64,000 bases of DNA, taken from Prosapia bicincta. Its lineage: Eukaryota > Arthropoda > Insecta > Hemiptera > Cercopidae. The stretch covers positions 249,652,323 through 249,716,322 of the forward strand of contig JBAIZL010000005.1 of assembly GCA_036971475.1 (NCBI GenBank). The letters run 5' to 3'. This document shows positions 12,101-25,400 of this stretch, piece by piece (the stretch's first letter is position 1; every line of letters begins with the position of its first letter). The notes below the pieces were generated by a model. The model ran no database searches. It was not told the DNA's origin and saw nothing but the letters and a program-made list of their open reading frames with translations. A program made the translations under genes and the position numbers.

Positions 12101-15100
12101 TTTTAAAAAAACACTTGTACTTTTCTCCTTATAGCTGTTTTTAAAGTCATCCATGTTATTAAAAATAATTTTGGGTTTGGGTTTCTTTTTGGCAGGAGAC
12201 TTGAACGTACCTGTTTCTTTTTTTTTCTTTAACGGCTGAAAAAACACTAAGCAGAAACTCCTGCAAATATCGCTACTTTCTGCACGATGTCTCTGATAAG
12301 GCATTCTGGATTTTCATTCATTTGTAAATTTTTATAAAAGCGTAAAATAACTTCTCTTTGCCCGGAGAGTCTCACTTGTCCTCGTTAATTTTTATTTTAC
12401 GAATGATGACATTCCTTAAAACTTAATCCTTAAAATTCAATATCACAAACACAAATATAACAAACAACTATCGTAAATTATTCCACTGTCACTCACAACT
12501 AAAAAATGTCAGACACAATTAACAGACGAGTAAATGTAATCTTATACGTTTCTAGACTAACTGTTAATCGGGCGGCAGGACATTTCATTTTGGTCGCGTG
12601 GTCACCCAGCCAATAGGGTTGCCGAAATTATTATGTTCACGTGAACAGTTCACCACTTGCTACTGCAAACACATTCTGAACAGACAGTAGCTCAGGGCTT
12701 TTTTAATGCTGTTAATTACTGACAAGACTGTTGCTCAGGTGTGTTGTGTTTGTGTGAGTTTGTGGTGTATTTTTGTTCTGTGGTGTGTTATTGTTCATAG
12801 AGTAGTTGGTTAATTATGTGCTCAAAAATAGTGTTTGATTGGGAGTGTGTTTTATCATTTAGAATGTGTTGTGGATAGTATTTATGGTATTTATATGTCT
12901 CATAGTTTTCTACTGTGTTAGGTTTTTTTGCTTTTATTGATGTAATGTAGAATTTTTAGATTGGTATCTATGTCAGTCTGTGCATTTAGAATGTGTTGTG
13001 GATAGTATTTATGGTGTTTATATGTCTCATAGTTTTCTACTGTATTAGGTTTTTTTGCTTTTATTGATGTAATGTAGAATTTTTAGATTGGTATCTATGT
13101 CAGTCTGTGAGTGTAGTGTGTTTTGTATGTGTATGGCAAAATTTGATGTGGGTTTCTTATCTGTTTTACGTGTTGTATTTTAATTTGCAGAACATGGAAG
13201 CTATTTTTTGTGATGTGTTGTCGTGATATGCAAGTGTTATATATTTTTGTGTTTTTTTGTTGTGTTATGTGTGCGTTGTTTTTGCGCATTATGTTGTCTA
13301 TCAAGGTGTGTTTGTATCAATTTTTGTGGGCTATGTGTTTTATTGTGTTTAGTTAGTTTTTTTGTCTTCATTGCTCATGGGTATGTTGATTAATCTGTGT
13401 ATCCTGGAGTGGAAGGCAGCATGTTTGTGTTGTGTGGGGTGATTAGACGTGTTTTGTATAACTCTGTCTGTGGTGGTGGGTTTCCTGTATATTTTGAATG
13501 TGTGTTTGTTGTTTTGTTTTGTTATCATTAGGTCTAGGAAGTTGATTTTGTTGTTGTTCTGTTTCCAGTGTGAAGTTTATGTTATTGTGTAATTTGTTTA
13601 TGTATTTGTGAAAGGTGTTTATCTGTCTTATGTTGCTGTTATGTAGGATTAAGATGTCATCTACGTATCTGTACCAATATATTATTTTGGGGGCATGTTT
13701 GTGGTTGTTTATGATATGTTTTTGTTCTAAATTGTGTATGAATATTTCTGGCTTACCCATGGGATCCCCTATTTCAAGCATATTGTCAGTAATTCACAGC
13801 ATTGAAAAAGCGCTAATCTAGTGTGAAAAGCGTCTGCTGAATAAATCAGTAAGTAGTAGTTTTTTGCCATGATAATAGAAACAAATGTAAGTATTGTTTT
13901 TAATTGATTATTTGGTTCACCAGGATGGAACCTCAGGAAACAACAATAAAAATTGTTTATGGTAATGTATATTCTTGGATAAGTTATATAAGAAAGATGT
14001 ATAGTAAGCAAACACCAGTTATCTAAACACGGAGGGTCAGGAGGTGATTAACCAACATCATCTGGACTGTCAGGCTTCTACAATTGCAGTGGACAGGAAC
14101 TATACCACACACCCACTTGTGTGTGTGTCTCTTATTCACATAACTTCAGCTAATCATGTGAAAAGGAAATCTTAACTGCTGGTCCTCTACTCAAAATATC
14201 ATCTTTTTCTTGGAAAATGTTGAACTATCATAGTATTCAACTTGAAGCAATGCTCACCTTGAAGATAAACAAAATTACTGAGCAAAATACAGCTGAAGAG
14301 AGGTTTTTGACAGTGCTGTTTAAGATTACTTTCAGAAAGTCTTTCTTTCTGCACAGGTAAATTCAAATTGTAGGGAACATACGGCAAATCTTCTGAAATC
14401 ATGACGAGAAGAAAAACAGTAGCTTAAAAAGTTAGTATGAGAGGCTACAATTATTCAAGATCTGAGCAGAACTCACAGTCTTATTAAAGCACATTAATAT
14501 TTACTTGGGTTTATTCAATATATATACAAGAAAAGAAAGAAAAATCATGATCAGTTTCTTAGATAAAAAAAATGAAGCTGAATTTGATTAGAATGCCTAT
14601 GATTAGGCCAAGGAGAACTTCAAAAGCTACCTGGCGAAATAAATACAGTCGGCGCCGCTTATTGTGATCATATTTGTCAGAAGCATATTTGATAACAATA
14701 ACCGAACGCTTAATCACGATGTAGTCTACAGCCGTACTGCATTGAACTCACTGTATTATTGCCACAACTGTTTGTTCTGAACGATATGTAAGCCTATCAT
14801 TACATTAAGTAATTCTAATTCTGTAACACTATTATTAAACTGTACTTACCAAATTTTGATGCTATTCCGGACAGTTTTATGTACAGTAGTAGAATTTCTG
14901 TAATTTAGTTTTCTACTTGTTAAAATTAGTGGGCATATTTCATGTCAGTTTATTTTATTCCACTGTAGATTTTTTTAAAACACTGAATCTAGCATAATTG
15001 AAAAAAAATATATAGAACTACGTAAAACACTTGATCAAAACATTTTAACACATAAAACTTCATTATAAAACACTTCAATATTATTTACATTTACTTTTTC

Positions 15101-18100
15101 TCGAAGAATTCCTCTATATGTGACGGTCTGTAGTCTTCTCGTAAAATATTGTTTATAAATGGTTCATATTCATAAAGTTTGTTGAAATTTTCTGCTTTTT
15201 GTTGAACAAACTGCCTTAGAATCTCAAGAGCTTGGTGAACTTCCTGCTTAGATCTTTGCGGTACACATTTATCATTTTCGTCATCATCGGTGCCTTCTTC
15301 TTCTTCAGTAACTTTTGATGTTGAAGCAACTACCTCACAAATATCGTCTTCAGTCATTTCCGCTGCGGTTTCAATACTATTGTCAACTTCCATCCACTCA
15401 GTATATTCTTTTAAGGACAAATCGAAAGGCTTCAAGTTCTCTTCAGAGTCTTCCTCAGATGTAGCTTGCTCTTGATTTTCTTCAACAAAAAACCCACCTT
15501 TTCTAAAGCAAATTTTCACAGTTTTTTCAGAAACTTCATTCCAAGATTTTGCTATCAGATGAATAGCATCGAGTAAAGAAGTTTTTTTAGCTAATTCATT
15601 TGAGGTAAGGGTTTGAAATTCATCCATATTTTCTATAATTCTAGCACGCATCTCTCGTCTATAAAAACTTTTGAGATTTTTAATTATGCCTTGGTCACAT
15701 GGCTGAATAATTGATGTAGTATTGGCCGGAAGGTAAATCACTTTGATGTGTTTTAGCGTAGTGCTTATGTCATTATGTGCAGTACAGTTGTCTAGTAGAA
15801 GGACAATGTTGCGTTTGAGGCTGGTATCCCATTTAGTCACCCATTCATTAAAAATTTTGATGTCATCCAAGCATTGGAGTTTGAATGATATTCAACAGGT
15901 AGCTTTTTGATACCTTGAAAACAACGTGGATTTTTAGATTTACCGATAATTAAGAGTTTTTATTTATGACCAACCATGTTAACACAACACAAAACAGTTA
16001 TTCTTTGTTTACATATTTTACAGCCGTTAGCAATTTCATTTTTAAATAAGTAAGTATGTTCGGGTAAAGCACGATAATAAAGTCCTGTTTCATCTGCATT
16101 GTATATGCAGCTAGGAGAATACTCGGCCAAAATCTTTGGCCATTCGTATTGTAACCCGTCCTCAGCTCCAACAAAATCAGCATTTCTTTTTTCACCACAC
16201 GTTTTCTACCACACGTTTTCTTGTAAACAATATTTTCCCTTTTCTTCCATCGATTGAACCATCCATCTGTGACTTTAAAATCCTGTTTTCCTATTTTTTT
16301 TGGCAAGATCCTCAGCTTTTAGGCGCATTAGTGGGCCGTCAACTCGAGCATCTTTTTCGCGAACATTTTTAAACCACAATTTCAAAGCTGATTCCACTTA
16401 CGGATCCTTCCCAGAACGATGTCTTTTGTTGTCAACATTTGCATTACACTTTGATAATGACAAGATTTTTTCTTTGTTGTTCAATATTTTACATAAGAGA
16501 GGTTGAGAAACGCCAAGTTGAGAAGCAGCATTTCTTTGACTCATTTTTGGTAATTTACTGTACCTATCTAGAATATCAAGTTTTTGTTTAAGACTTAAAT
16601 TGCGTCGTTTCTTTTGAGATTCGGATATCTTGCTATACTGTCCTTTGAAACTTCAAGTGACACTAACCTCTACAAAACAAACGAAAAAGATCTTTAAAAA
16701 ATAAGTTATGTAAAATCACACTGAAATACTGTAATAAACGTTCATTTAAATTCACTGTTAAAAAATACAGTAGGACTGTACTGTAAATGGTTCAGTAGTA
16801 ACATCAACTAATGTTAACAAACAACTAAGGTCGACTCTAGGGTGTTTGCGTAAACAAAGAGTAAGGGAGACATTCTGAGAACTGTGCTAAGTGCTGAAAC
16901 CGTTATAAAGTATTTCTGTCATTCTAAAAATAAACATTCTATGAATTGGGCGTCATTGTGTGTTGCACGTGCTGTTTACACTACTTTGTAGACATTTTTA
17001 CTTGGTCTATGCTAGTATACGTTGAAGCATATGATTTTGAATGGCAAATTAAATGATAATAATAAGCGAACAGATGATTACAATAAGCGGCCTAATTACA
17101 ATGTATTAATATAGGTCCGTGTTTGTTTTTCAATGAAACGATAACAATAACTGAATGATAACATTAACCGTGATCACAATAAGCGGCGCCGACTGTATTA
17201 CAAAACACCAGACTGACAATTGCAGACTTAAGAACCTTGGTGCCATCATATAAAAAAGATATTATTAAAGTGTTACAAAATCAAGAAATTAGTCAATGCT
17301 AGGACCTAATAGTATTCCATTTGTTGTCTATAAAAAGTGCTCAATATTTCAAAAATATCTTTTGAAGTTCTATTTCATCTTTGGAAAACAGCAGTGTCGA
17401 TCAATTTTCGGTTCAGCTATAGTCTAAATTTTATTAAAAAAGTAAGTCTAGTAAGATCCATCTACAACTCTAACCAAAACACATGAAACAATCTGCTTGC
17501 CAATGGTTGCTGTTCACATTGCTAGAAATACGAACTCAAATGATTTGTTCAACACAAACATTTTGTTCTTGGAGTTTCTGGATGTTTGTAACATACCCTG
17601 GTGTTTACCAAATTTTGGAAGATGTACGCAGATATGAATGTCAGTTTTTTGTTACATGGCTAGATTTCGAGAATGCATTTGGTTCCTGCCAGCAAAATTT
17701 TCTAGAGTTTTTCATGGCTCATTTTGGTATTTCATATATTTTAAAGAAAATAGTGTTCACTTACTATAATAATCTGCACTTTTTAGTTTTTACAAAAACA
17801 ATAGAGCCCTGAGGTACTTTGTTTTGAAATTGGATTTTTTTAAGAATTAAAAAAAAATAGTTTAACATTTATAAACTGCATTTTAATATAACACCTTAAG
17901 GTATTACATTTTAATATGGCGTACATGTTTTCCCCCTCCATCAAATCATTGAAGGGAAGGAAAATGTTTTTTCCCAAGATTTTAATATCTTCTCTAACAG
18001 ATTTTACCTATCAGAATTGTCAAAGAACTGGAAGGTATGATGAGTATTTAGAATCATAGACTCTCTTCAACAATTTATGAGATTGGGGTCAATTGAGAAG

Positions 18101-21100
18101 TAAGGAAACTTCTATTTTTATTGTTTATGTTGTAAAAATAAAACGTTTTTATGAAATACCAGGTCTATTAGGAAAATTTGAGTTGTTGACAATATTTAGA
18201 AGATTTAGAATGGCTGATAAAGGTGTAAACAATGTCGTGGTATAATAAAAATTGTACTTTTGGTGAGAACTGAATTAGGGATAAACAGACAGCAGAAAAT
18301 TTCTGAATTAATAAGAAAACAATTACCAACATTACATAAACCTGGTTTAGTTTTGAAACAATATGAAATATCTATGCAAGTGTGTTAGGTCAATAAAATA
18401 AACTTCAACAATATTTAAAAGGACAACATTTATATTGGGAAGTTTTTTAAATGTCGTTTGTAATAAATATTGCTGATTATTGGCACATTTTTCTTTAAAA
18501 AATTTTAACTAATTTTAATAAAATATATATTTATAGGTTAGTTCTAGTAGAGCTTAAAACTTATTTAGGAATTTTTGGACTAGACTTACCTAATGGCAAT
18601 AGTCCAAAACTGCAATTTCTTGGAAATAAATAGACACATTTAAAAACTTATCACACTATTGAAATGTTTCAATCAAAAATGATCTTTGTCAATCAAAAAA
18701 GAGAAACATAGTGCTATATGTGATTTGTATAAATAATGATTATTTGAAACTAGATATTAATAGTCTATCAGAAGGAAGATAAATGTAGTTGTTAAAAATG
18801 GTAGAAGTTAGGGGGAAGGTAAAAGGAGTTTTATCTGATGTTGAGGCTCTCTAGATTTGGTGAACCACTGGTATGATAACTCCCATCTTATCAATTCTGA
18901 AGGGTTGCAATAAGGGGGATGGCCTTAATTATTTTGGTGGTATAACAATCATTGAAAGATATGATGTTGTGACTAGCAGCGTGTTGAGCAGTTGGCCTGT
19001 CATAGACATATGTTAATGGTTCTTCACATATAACCCAGCATCAGATTACAACAATTCTCTCTTGGAATGGCTCAAATATACAGCTCCTAGAGAACAAATT
19101 TCAGAAGGATCTATAAAATTACTGTGAAATGAAAGCCCCTACACTTCTTAATTTTATATACTACCAAAGATCCATAAAAATATCGTACCTCCACCTGGTA
19201 GGTCAATAATCACTGGTTGTAATTCGGTCACAGATAGAATCTCAGCTATCTGGATTCGTATATCCACTTTTGGTGAAAAACCTTCCATCATACATTCAGG
19301 ATACGAATCATTTCATAGACCGCTGTCTTAAATACCCGTACCTCTACCTCCTGAAACAATTTTGATCACCATAGATGTTACCTCTCTTTATACGAACATA
19401 CCTCATGCACATGGTCTATTAGCTCTCGAAAATTTCTTCAACAAACGCTCAGACAACCCTTACCCCACTATACCTTCCCTTGTTCACCTCACCAAATTCA
19501 TTCTTGAAAAGAATAATTTTCAATTTGAGGGAAAGAATTACTTGCAAATAAAAGGAACAGCAACGGGTACTAGGATGGCCCCGTCGTACGCAAACCTGTA
19601 CTTGGGTAATATCGAAGCAGAATTCCTAAAAACTCGAACACACCAACCATTATGTTGGTACAGATATACAGACTGCATCTTCATAATTTAGACACAGGGA
19701 ATCTCAACGCTGGAAAGTTTTTTGAAGGGCTTATCTCTATTCTCTACACTTCAATTCACCTGGGAGAAATCTACAGCAACAGTCACCTTCTTAGATGTAG
19801 ATGTAATAATCAGAGATGGGAATATCTATACAGGTGTCCACATCAAACCGACAAACCATCTACAATACCTACATTTCAATAGCAACTACCCTATGAATAT
19901 AAAAAGGCCCATACCAAACAGTCAGGCAATCTGGGGCAAGAGAATGTGTTCTAACGATATAGCATTGGAGGACTTTAATAGAAAGACCTTACTAGCTTTC
20001 CAAAAAAGAGAATATCATAAACAACTTTTTGAGGATCAAATCCGCTTAGCTCAATCATCTGATGAACCTAGACCACCTTACGCAAGACAGCAAACTGTCT
20101 TTAGTTACAGATTACCATCCAGCCCTACAGAAGCTGAACAAAATATTAAAGGATGGCTTCAAGCTTCCACCCACACCAAAGATCTTTTCTCAAATCCACC
20201 ACATATTTGGTTCAGACAACCTTTTAATTTGAAAAATAATTTAGTACATCCAAAATTACCAGATCCAAATACTGAAAAACCACCTAAACTTCCTCATGGC
20301 TCTTATCCGTGCAATAGATTTAGAGGCAAGACATGTGCAATACACATCCCAACAAATAGTTTCCATAGCCTAGCAACCAATGTGGACTTCACAATTCCGG
20401 GTCATCATACTTGTACATCCAAAAATGTAATATACCAGTTGCAATGTAAATTTTGCCCGGCACAGTACATAGGCCTTACTACGGATGGTCTGAGCACAAG
20501 AATGAATGGCCACAGACATGACGTTGGAACCATGAACATAGACAGGCCAACTGCTCAACATGCTGCTAGTCACACAACATCACATCATTCAATGATTGTT
20601 ATACCACCAAAATAATTAAGGCCCACCCCCTGATTGCAACTCTTCAGAATTGATAAGATGGGACTTATACCAGTGGTACACCAAATATAGAGAGCCTCCT
20701 GACCTCAACATCAAATAAAACTCCTTTTATCTTCCCCCTAAATTCTACCATTTTTAACAACTACATTTACCTTTCTTCTTACAGACTATTAATATCTAGT
20801 TTCAAATAATCAATATTTATAAAAATCACATATATCACTATATCATAAACTATAAATCGGTGAATCTGTGACATTTGGATATTTATACACATCTGTGGTT
20901 CACTTCAGTCTTTTCTTTTTCTCTTTTTTGATTGACAAAGATCATTTTTGATCGAAATATTTAAATAGTGTGATAAGTTTTTATATGTGTCTATTTATTT
21001 ATTTCCAAGAGATTGCAGTTTTGGACTATTGCCATTAGGTAAGTCGGTCAGTCTCCTGTCTAGTCCAAAAATTCCTATATATATATAGATTTTTTGGACT

Positions 21101-21460
21101 AGGAGACTGACAGACTTGCCTTGGTAAGAGTCCACTCTGTAGTCTTGAAATAGAAACACATAAAAGCACTTAACCAATGATATATTTCAACCACACAGTG
21201 GTCTTTGTCAAACAAAGACATCTGATTTCTACTCTACACAATCTGTGATTACAACTTATATTTATTTTATTTCATTCTCTCATATTTCTTTTTGTGTTTC
21301 CTCTTGATTGACAAAGACCACTGTGTGGTTGAAATATATCATTGGTTAAGTGCTTTTATGTGTTTCTATTTCAAGACTACAGAGTGGACTCTTACCAAGG
21401 TAGGTCTGTCAGTCTCCTAGTCCAAAAAATTTAAATAATCTTTACCAACTTAAACAAACC

Positions 21461-21518
<58 letters not shown>

Positions 21519-21588
21519 AGGTTAGTTTTGGTCCACTACAGTGGGGACTCTTACCAAGGTAAGTCTGTCAGTCTCCTAGTCCAAAAAA

Positions 21589-21645
<57 letters not shown>

Positions 21646-21922
21646 CGTTTTCTTGTTTAATAATTTAAAACAACATAGGTTATACAAATACAAGAAAATT
21701 TTTGTTAATTTATATTCAAAGCTTTTCGTTGGTAAGCAGTACCAACATCAACATATAATGTTAATACATTAATAATGTTAATACATTATAATGTTAATAC
21801 ATCTTATAATATATATACATTACATATGTAATTTTCATTCCTGATGATGTTGGTACTGTTTACCAACAAAAAGCTTTGAATATAAATTAATAAATATTCT
21901 TGTATTTGAATAACCTATGTGG

Positions 21923-21974
<52 letters not shown>

Positions 21975-22244
21975 TATGTATTTCTAGGTTTTGCAATACT
22001 GTTTTCTTGTATTCACTTATCACTTTCACTATATGTACTTAAACAAGAATCTTACTTGGTATTTATGAGAGTTAACTTTCAGAGATTGGTAGTATCTCCA
22101 TCATCGGGCATCATTGACCGGAGATTGTAGTAGACTACTACTACTACCACCCCCGAATCAATGATGCCCGATGATGGAGATACTACCAATCTTTGAAAGT
22201 TAACTTGGATAAGTATGATTCTTGTTAAAGTACATAAAGTGAAA

Positions 22245-22299
<55 letters not shown>

Positions 22300-22385
22300 A
22301 ACTAAGTCAAAATAAATACAAGAATTATAATTCTTGTATTTGTATTTTGACTTAGTTCTTTATTAATACACAAGAATACATATTG

Positions 22386-22432
<47 letters not shown>

Positions 22433-25400
22433 CTTGTAAAATTTAAGGGTGGCAAAATTATTCAAAATACAAATCAGGTTAGGTTTCTTAGGGCATAGTA
22501 TACTGGGTTGTCTCGTGTTTAGAAAACCTGTACGGGTCTGTCAAAAAAACCGTACAATGTACCATTGAAATTTAAAGTCATTTATAGTGACTTCACTAAA
22601 CAACAACAATTGTTGAACAGCATATTGAACAGAATAATGGCTAATGATCATTCATAATGACAGTAAATTTACTGTTTCAAATCTTGTTTAAAAGGCAGAT
22701 CAGATCCTACAAGATGTGTTCAAGGAAATAATGGGCATTGGTAATTTTTAGAAATTGATTTTATTTATTTGTATCAGCATCAAAATAGTCCTCCCAAGTA
22801 GATACTATATAGTTATACCTGTGCTTAATTCAAACCACAAAACACTTCTATAACTTGAACTTTGGTATAACAACTCTCAGCAATATGCTTTTAATCTCAT
22901 TTAAGCTTGTAAAACAAGAGATCATGGTGGAACTATTTTGTTAGAATCTAAGCAAACAGTAGTTTCAACACTTGTTATGATACATTTTGGTAGTTCTCGA
23001 TTGTTCATTTCATGCAGCAATTTTTGAGCACCTTTATTTGATTCCGTTTTTGCTTGATGTTCAACACCTTTAGCATAAATGTTGCTACCTCATGTTTCCA
23101 TACCCAAAACATTCAAAAAGGTTCATGGCATGAACCAGTCGATATGCCAATGTCATTAGCAATTTCTCTATTTGGGGTTCAATGATTATTCAAAATAATT
23201 TCGTTCACTCTTTTTTTTTAATTGTTGTTGAGGTGCTGGGGCATCAGAGGACAAAATTGTCTTCAATGTTTTCTTGGTCATCTAGAAAGTGCTTCAACCA
23301 TTTATAAATTCTTGATTTAATCATACAGATTTACCAAAAGTAATATTCAACGTATGCAATTTTTATAATCCATTTTTTTTAACATATCAAAAATTGCCAC
23401 TCGTAAACATACACATTGTACCTTCTTACAGTTGATGACAGAATAATCATCCAATAAGTGTACCAGTGTGCAGATCCATTAAAGACTTGTTTATCAATAA
23501 ATCAATAAAAACTTCAGCAAATCCCACTAATAAAGTCTGCGAAATAAAATTACCATTAATTTGTAAACATACCTTATGTCAATACTTTCCAGAACACTAA
23601 TTTTAAAAACAGAGGAAGTTCTTGTTGCTTTTGCGTGGATGCCAATTACAAGTTCAAAAATGTATTTGACTAACCTTTCCAAATAGGTAAACCTTGGAAT
23701 TCTGATCGTGAGGTATCGGATAGTGATCTATAGAGAATGATTGTTCCAACATTAAAGATGCAGAACTTTAATAGTTGTAGGTAAAGATCAAGAAACGCGA
23801 GAGTAATAAAGTGATCTGATAAATTTGCTACTAAACATGTGATCGTCAGAGAATAAGCTCTCTGTCAATGAAAGATTATGCTTCAAGACACGATGACATT
23901 GTGTACTGTAAATATGATGACTTAATGTAACATGATGACCTGAAGGAAGTTGGAAAAATATTTTTTTTTCAAATTTACAACAGTTTATTCAAAGAACAAT
24001 TTTTACTGACACTGAGTTAGAAGCATCAGTAATTCATTTCCTCAATTAAGGTCTTTACCTACTAGAATGTATCATACAAGGACCGTGCCCATACCAACAC
24101 ATGCAAAATAAATTCTTTGCATTGTTTATATTGAACAACGCCTATTATACCATTCTGTCACCGGGCAACACAGGAGCATGTCATGCCCATCCAGCTCAGC
24201 ATTCATCAGCCAGCATATTTTGTCTGTGATGGACCGCTCCATGCATGGTAGGTGACACCGTCAAACTCCATTGTAACAGTGTTACTACTCCGATCAGGCA
24301 TAAAACTTGGTTGCTCTTTGCTTGCTTTAAAAAAAAACACATGCTCTGTTTAAGAAGAAAATTTTTCTCAGTGAATTTCTTAATGAATTTTCTCAATAAT
24401 TTATTAAACTAGAATGACGTCATACGAAAATACTGGTAAAAATTTTCTCCATCATCAACTAGATGTCAATATTCTCCCTCAGTTTACCTTTTTATTAGAC
24501 ATTTGGGAGTCCAATGGCGTATCTGAGTCTTGTTTTTGTTTTCCCCTTCTTTGTTCAAAACAAATGCAAATTCTGTTAATGACAATCACCATATTTTATG
24601 TTTTCACATAAAACAACTAACATTGTACACTGTAGTACTAAAGTAAGTCGCCTGAGGCAAAAAATGTACAGCACAGATGCAGGACTCAATGGTTACCGAA
24701 CGGGTATCATACGCGTTTTATATAGGTATAGAACACTGATGACATTTTACAGTGGGCATAGTAGTGACCGAAACGTTTTTTCTCATTTTCATTCTTTTGC
24801 CTGATATGGTCCTATGACGGTCATGGCATGATACATTGTAGTGGGTAAAGACCTTTAAGGTGTAACAAAATTAATCCCAGCATCCGCTGAACTATTTACC
24901 ACTATTAAATATCTCAAGGATAGTTAATTGGCCTTCTGAATTTATATTACTTTTGCTGTCTAATAAATTTGTATTGAAATCATTATGTTTGTGTCGTGTT
25001 TAGTATTTTAAGCCTTAATAAATTTCTTTATTATAACATGTTTTAGATACTTTAATAGAAAACATGATTGGCTGAAACTGAGTTCATATATTTTTTTGTT
25101 GAAGATTAAGTTTTTTTAAAAATACATCTTGTTTAATTTAATTTAGGTTATTTTAGTATAAAAACATTGACTAAAGTGAATGTAATTATAAAATATGACT
25201 CTTTTCCCGGCAAGGTTGATGAAGATTTTTTAGCACAGTATCAAATGAGCTATGGATTTGTTGATCCTGAAAGTGCTGCTCAATTTGAAAAAGATAAAAA
25301 AGAAGAAGAAGAGGAAAAAGAAAAAAAATTAAAAGAAATTGAAGCCCAAAAGCTGGAAAGAAAAAGGAAAGCTCCTCAGGAACCTAGTAAGTTGTTATTA

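Larger units (their letters stand above)
10777..13890. mobile_element. Penelope-like foldback copy interrupted by a Tc1-like transposon
   Basis: The left terminal repeat (- orientation) starts near 10777, is broken at 10900 by a DNA transposon, and resumes at about 12683 with GCTCAGGGC and GACAAGACTGTTGCTCAGG. - strand coding debris follows to 13780, and the right end (13785-13890) is the same terminal repeat in + orientation. The copy is a mate of the 6.5-8.3 kb element. Confidence 0.72.

Noticed and set aside
15290..16506. Small + strand frames at 15290, 16136 and 16300
   Set aside because: Antisense shadows of the - strand Tigger transposase.
18536..21075. LTR retrotransposon
   Set aside because: Terminal repeats are inverted, and the enzyme is a Penelope-type reverse transcriptase with a GIY-YIG nuclease; no gag, protease or integrase.
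21900..22130. Frame through (AT)n coding for a Tyr-Ile run
   Set aside because: Microsatellite artefact; the same applies to the frames at 34191-34451, 35586-35837 and 36493-36690.
24728..24790. Hammerhead motif (CTGATGA ... GAAACG)
   Set aside because: Core words are present, but the 27 nt between them do not form a stem closing against GAAA and no palindrome surrounds it.
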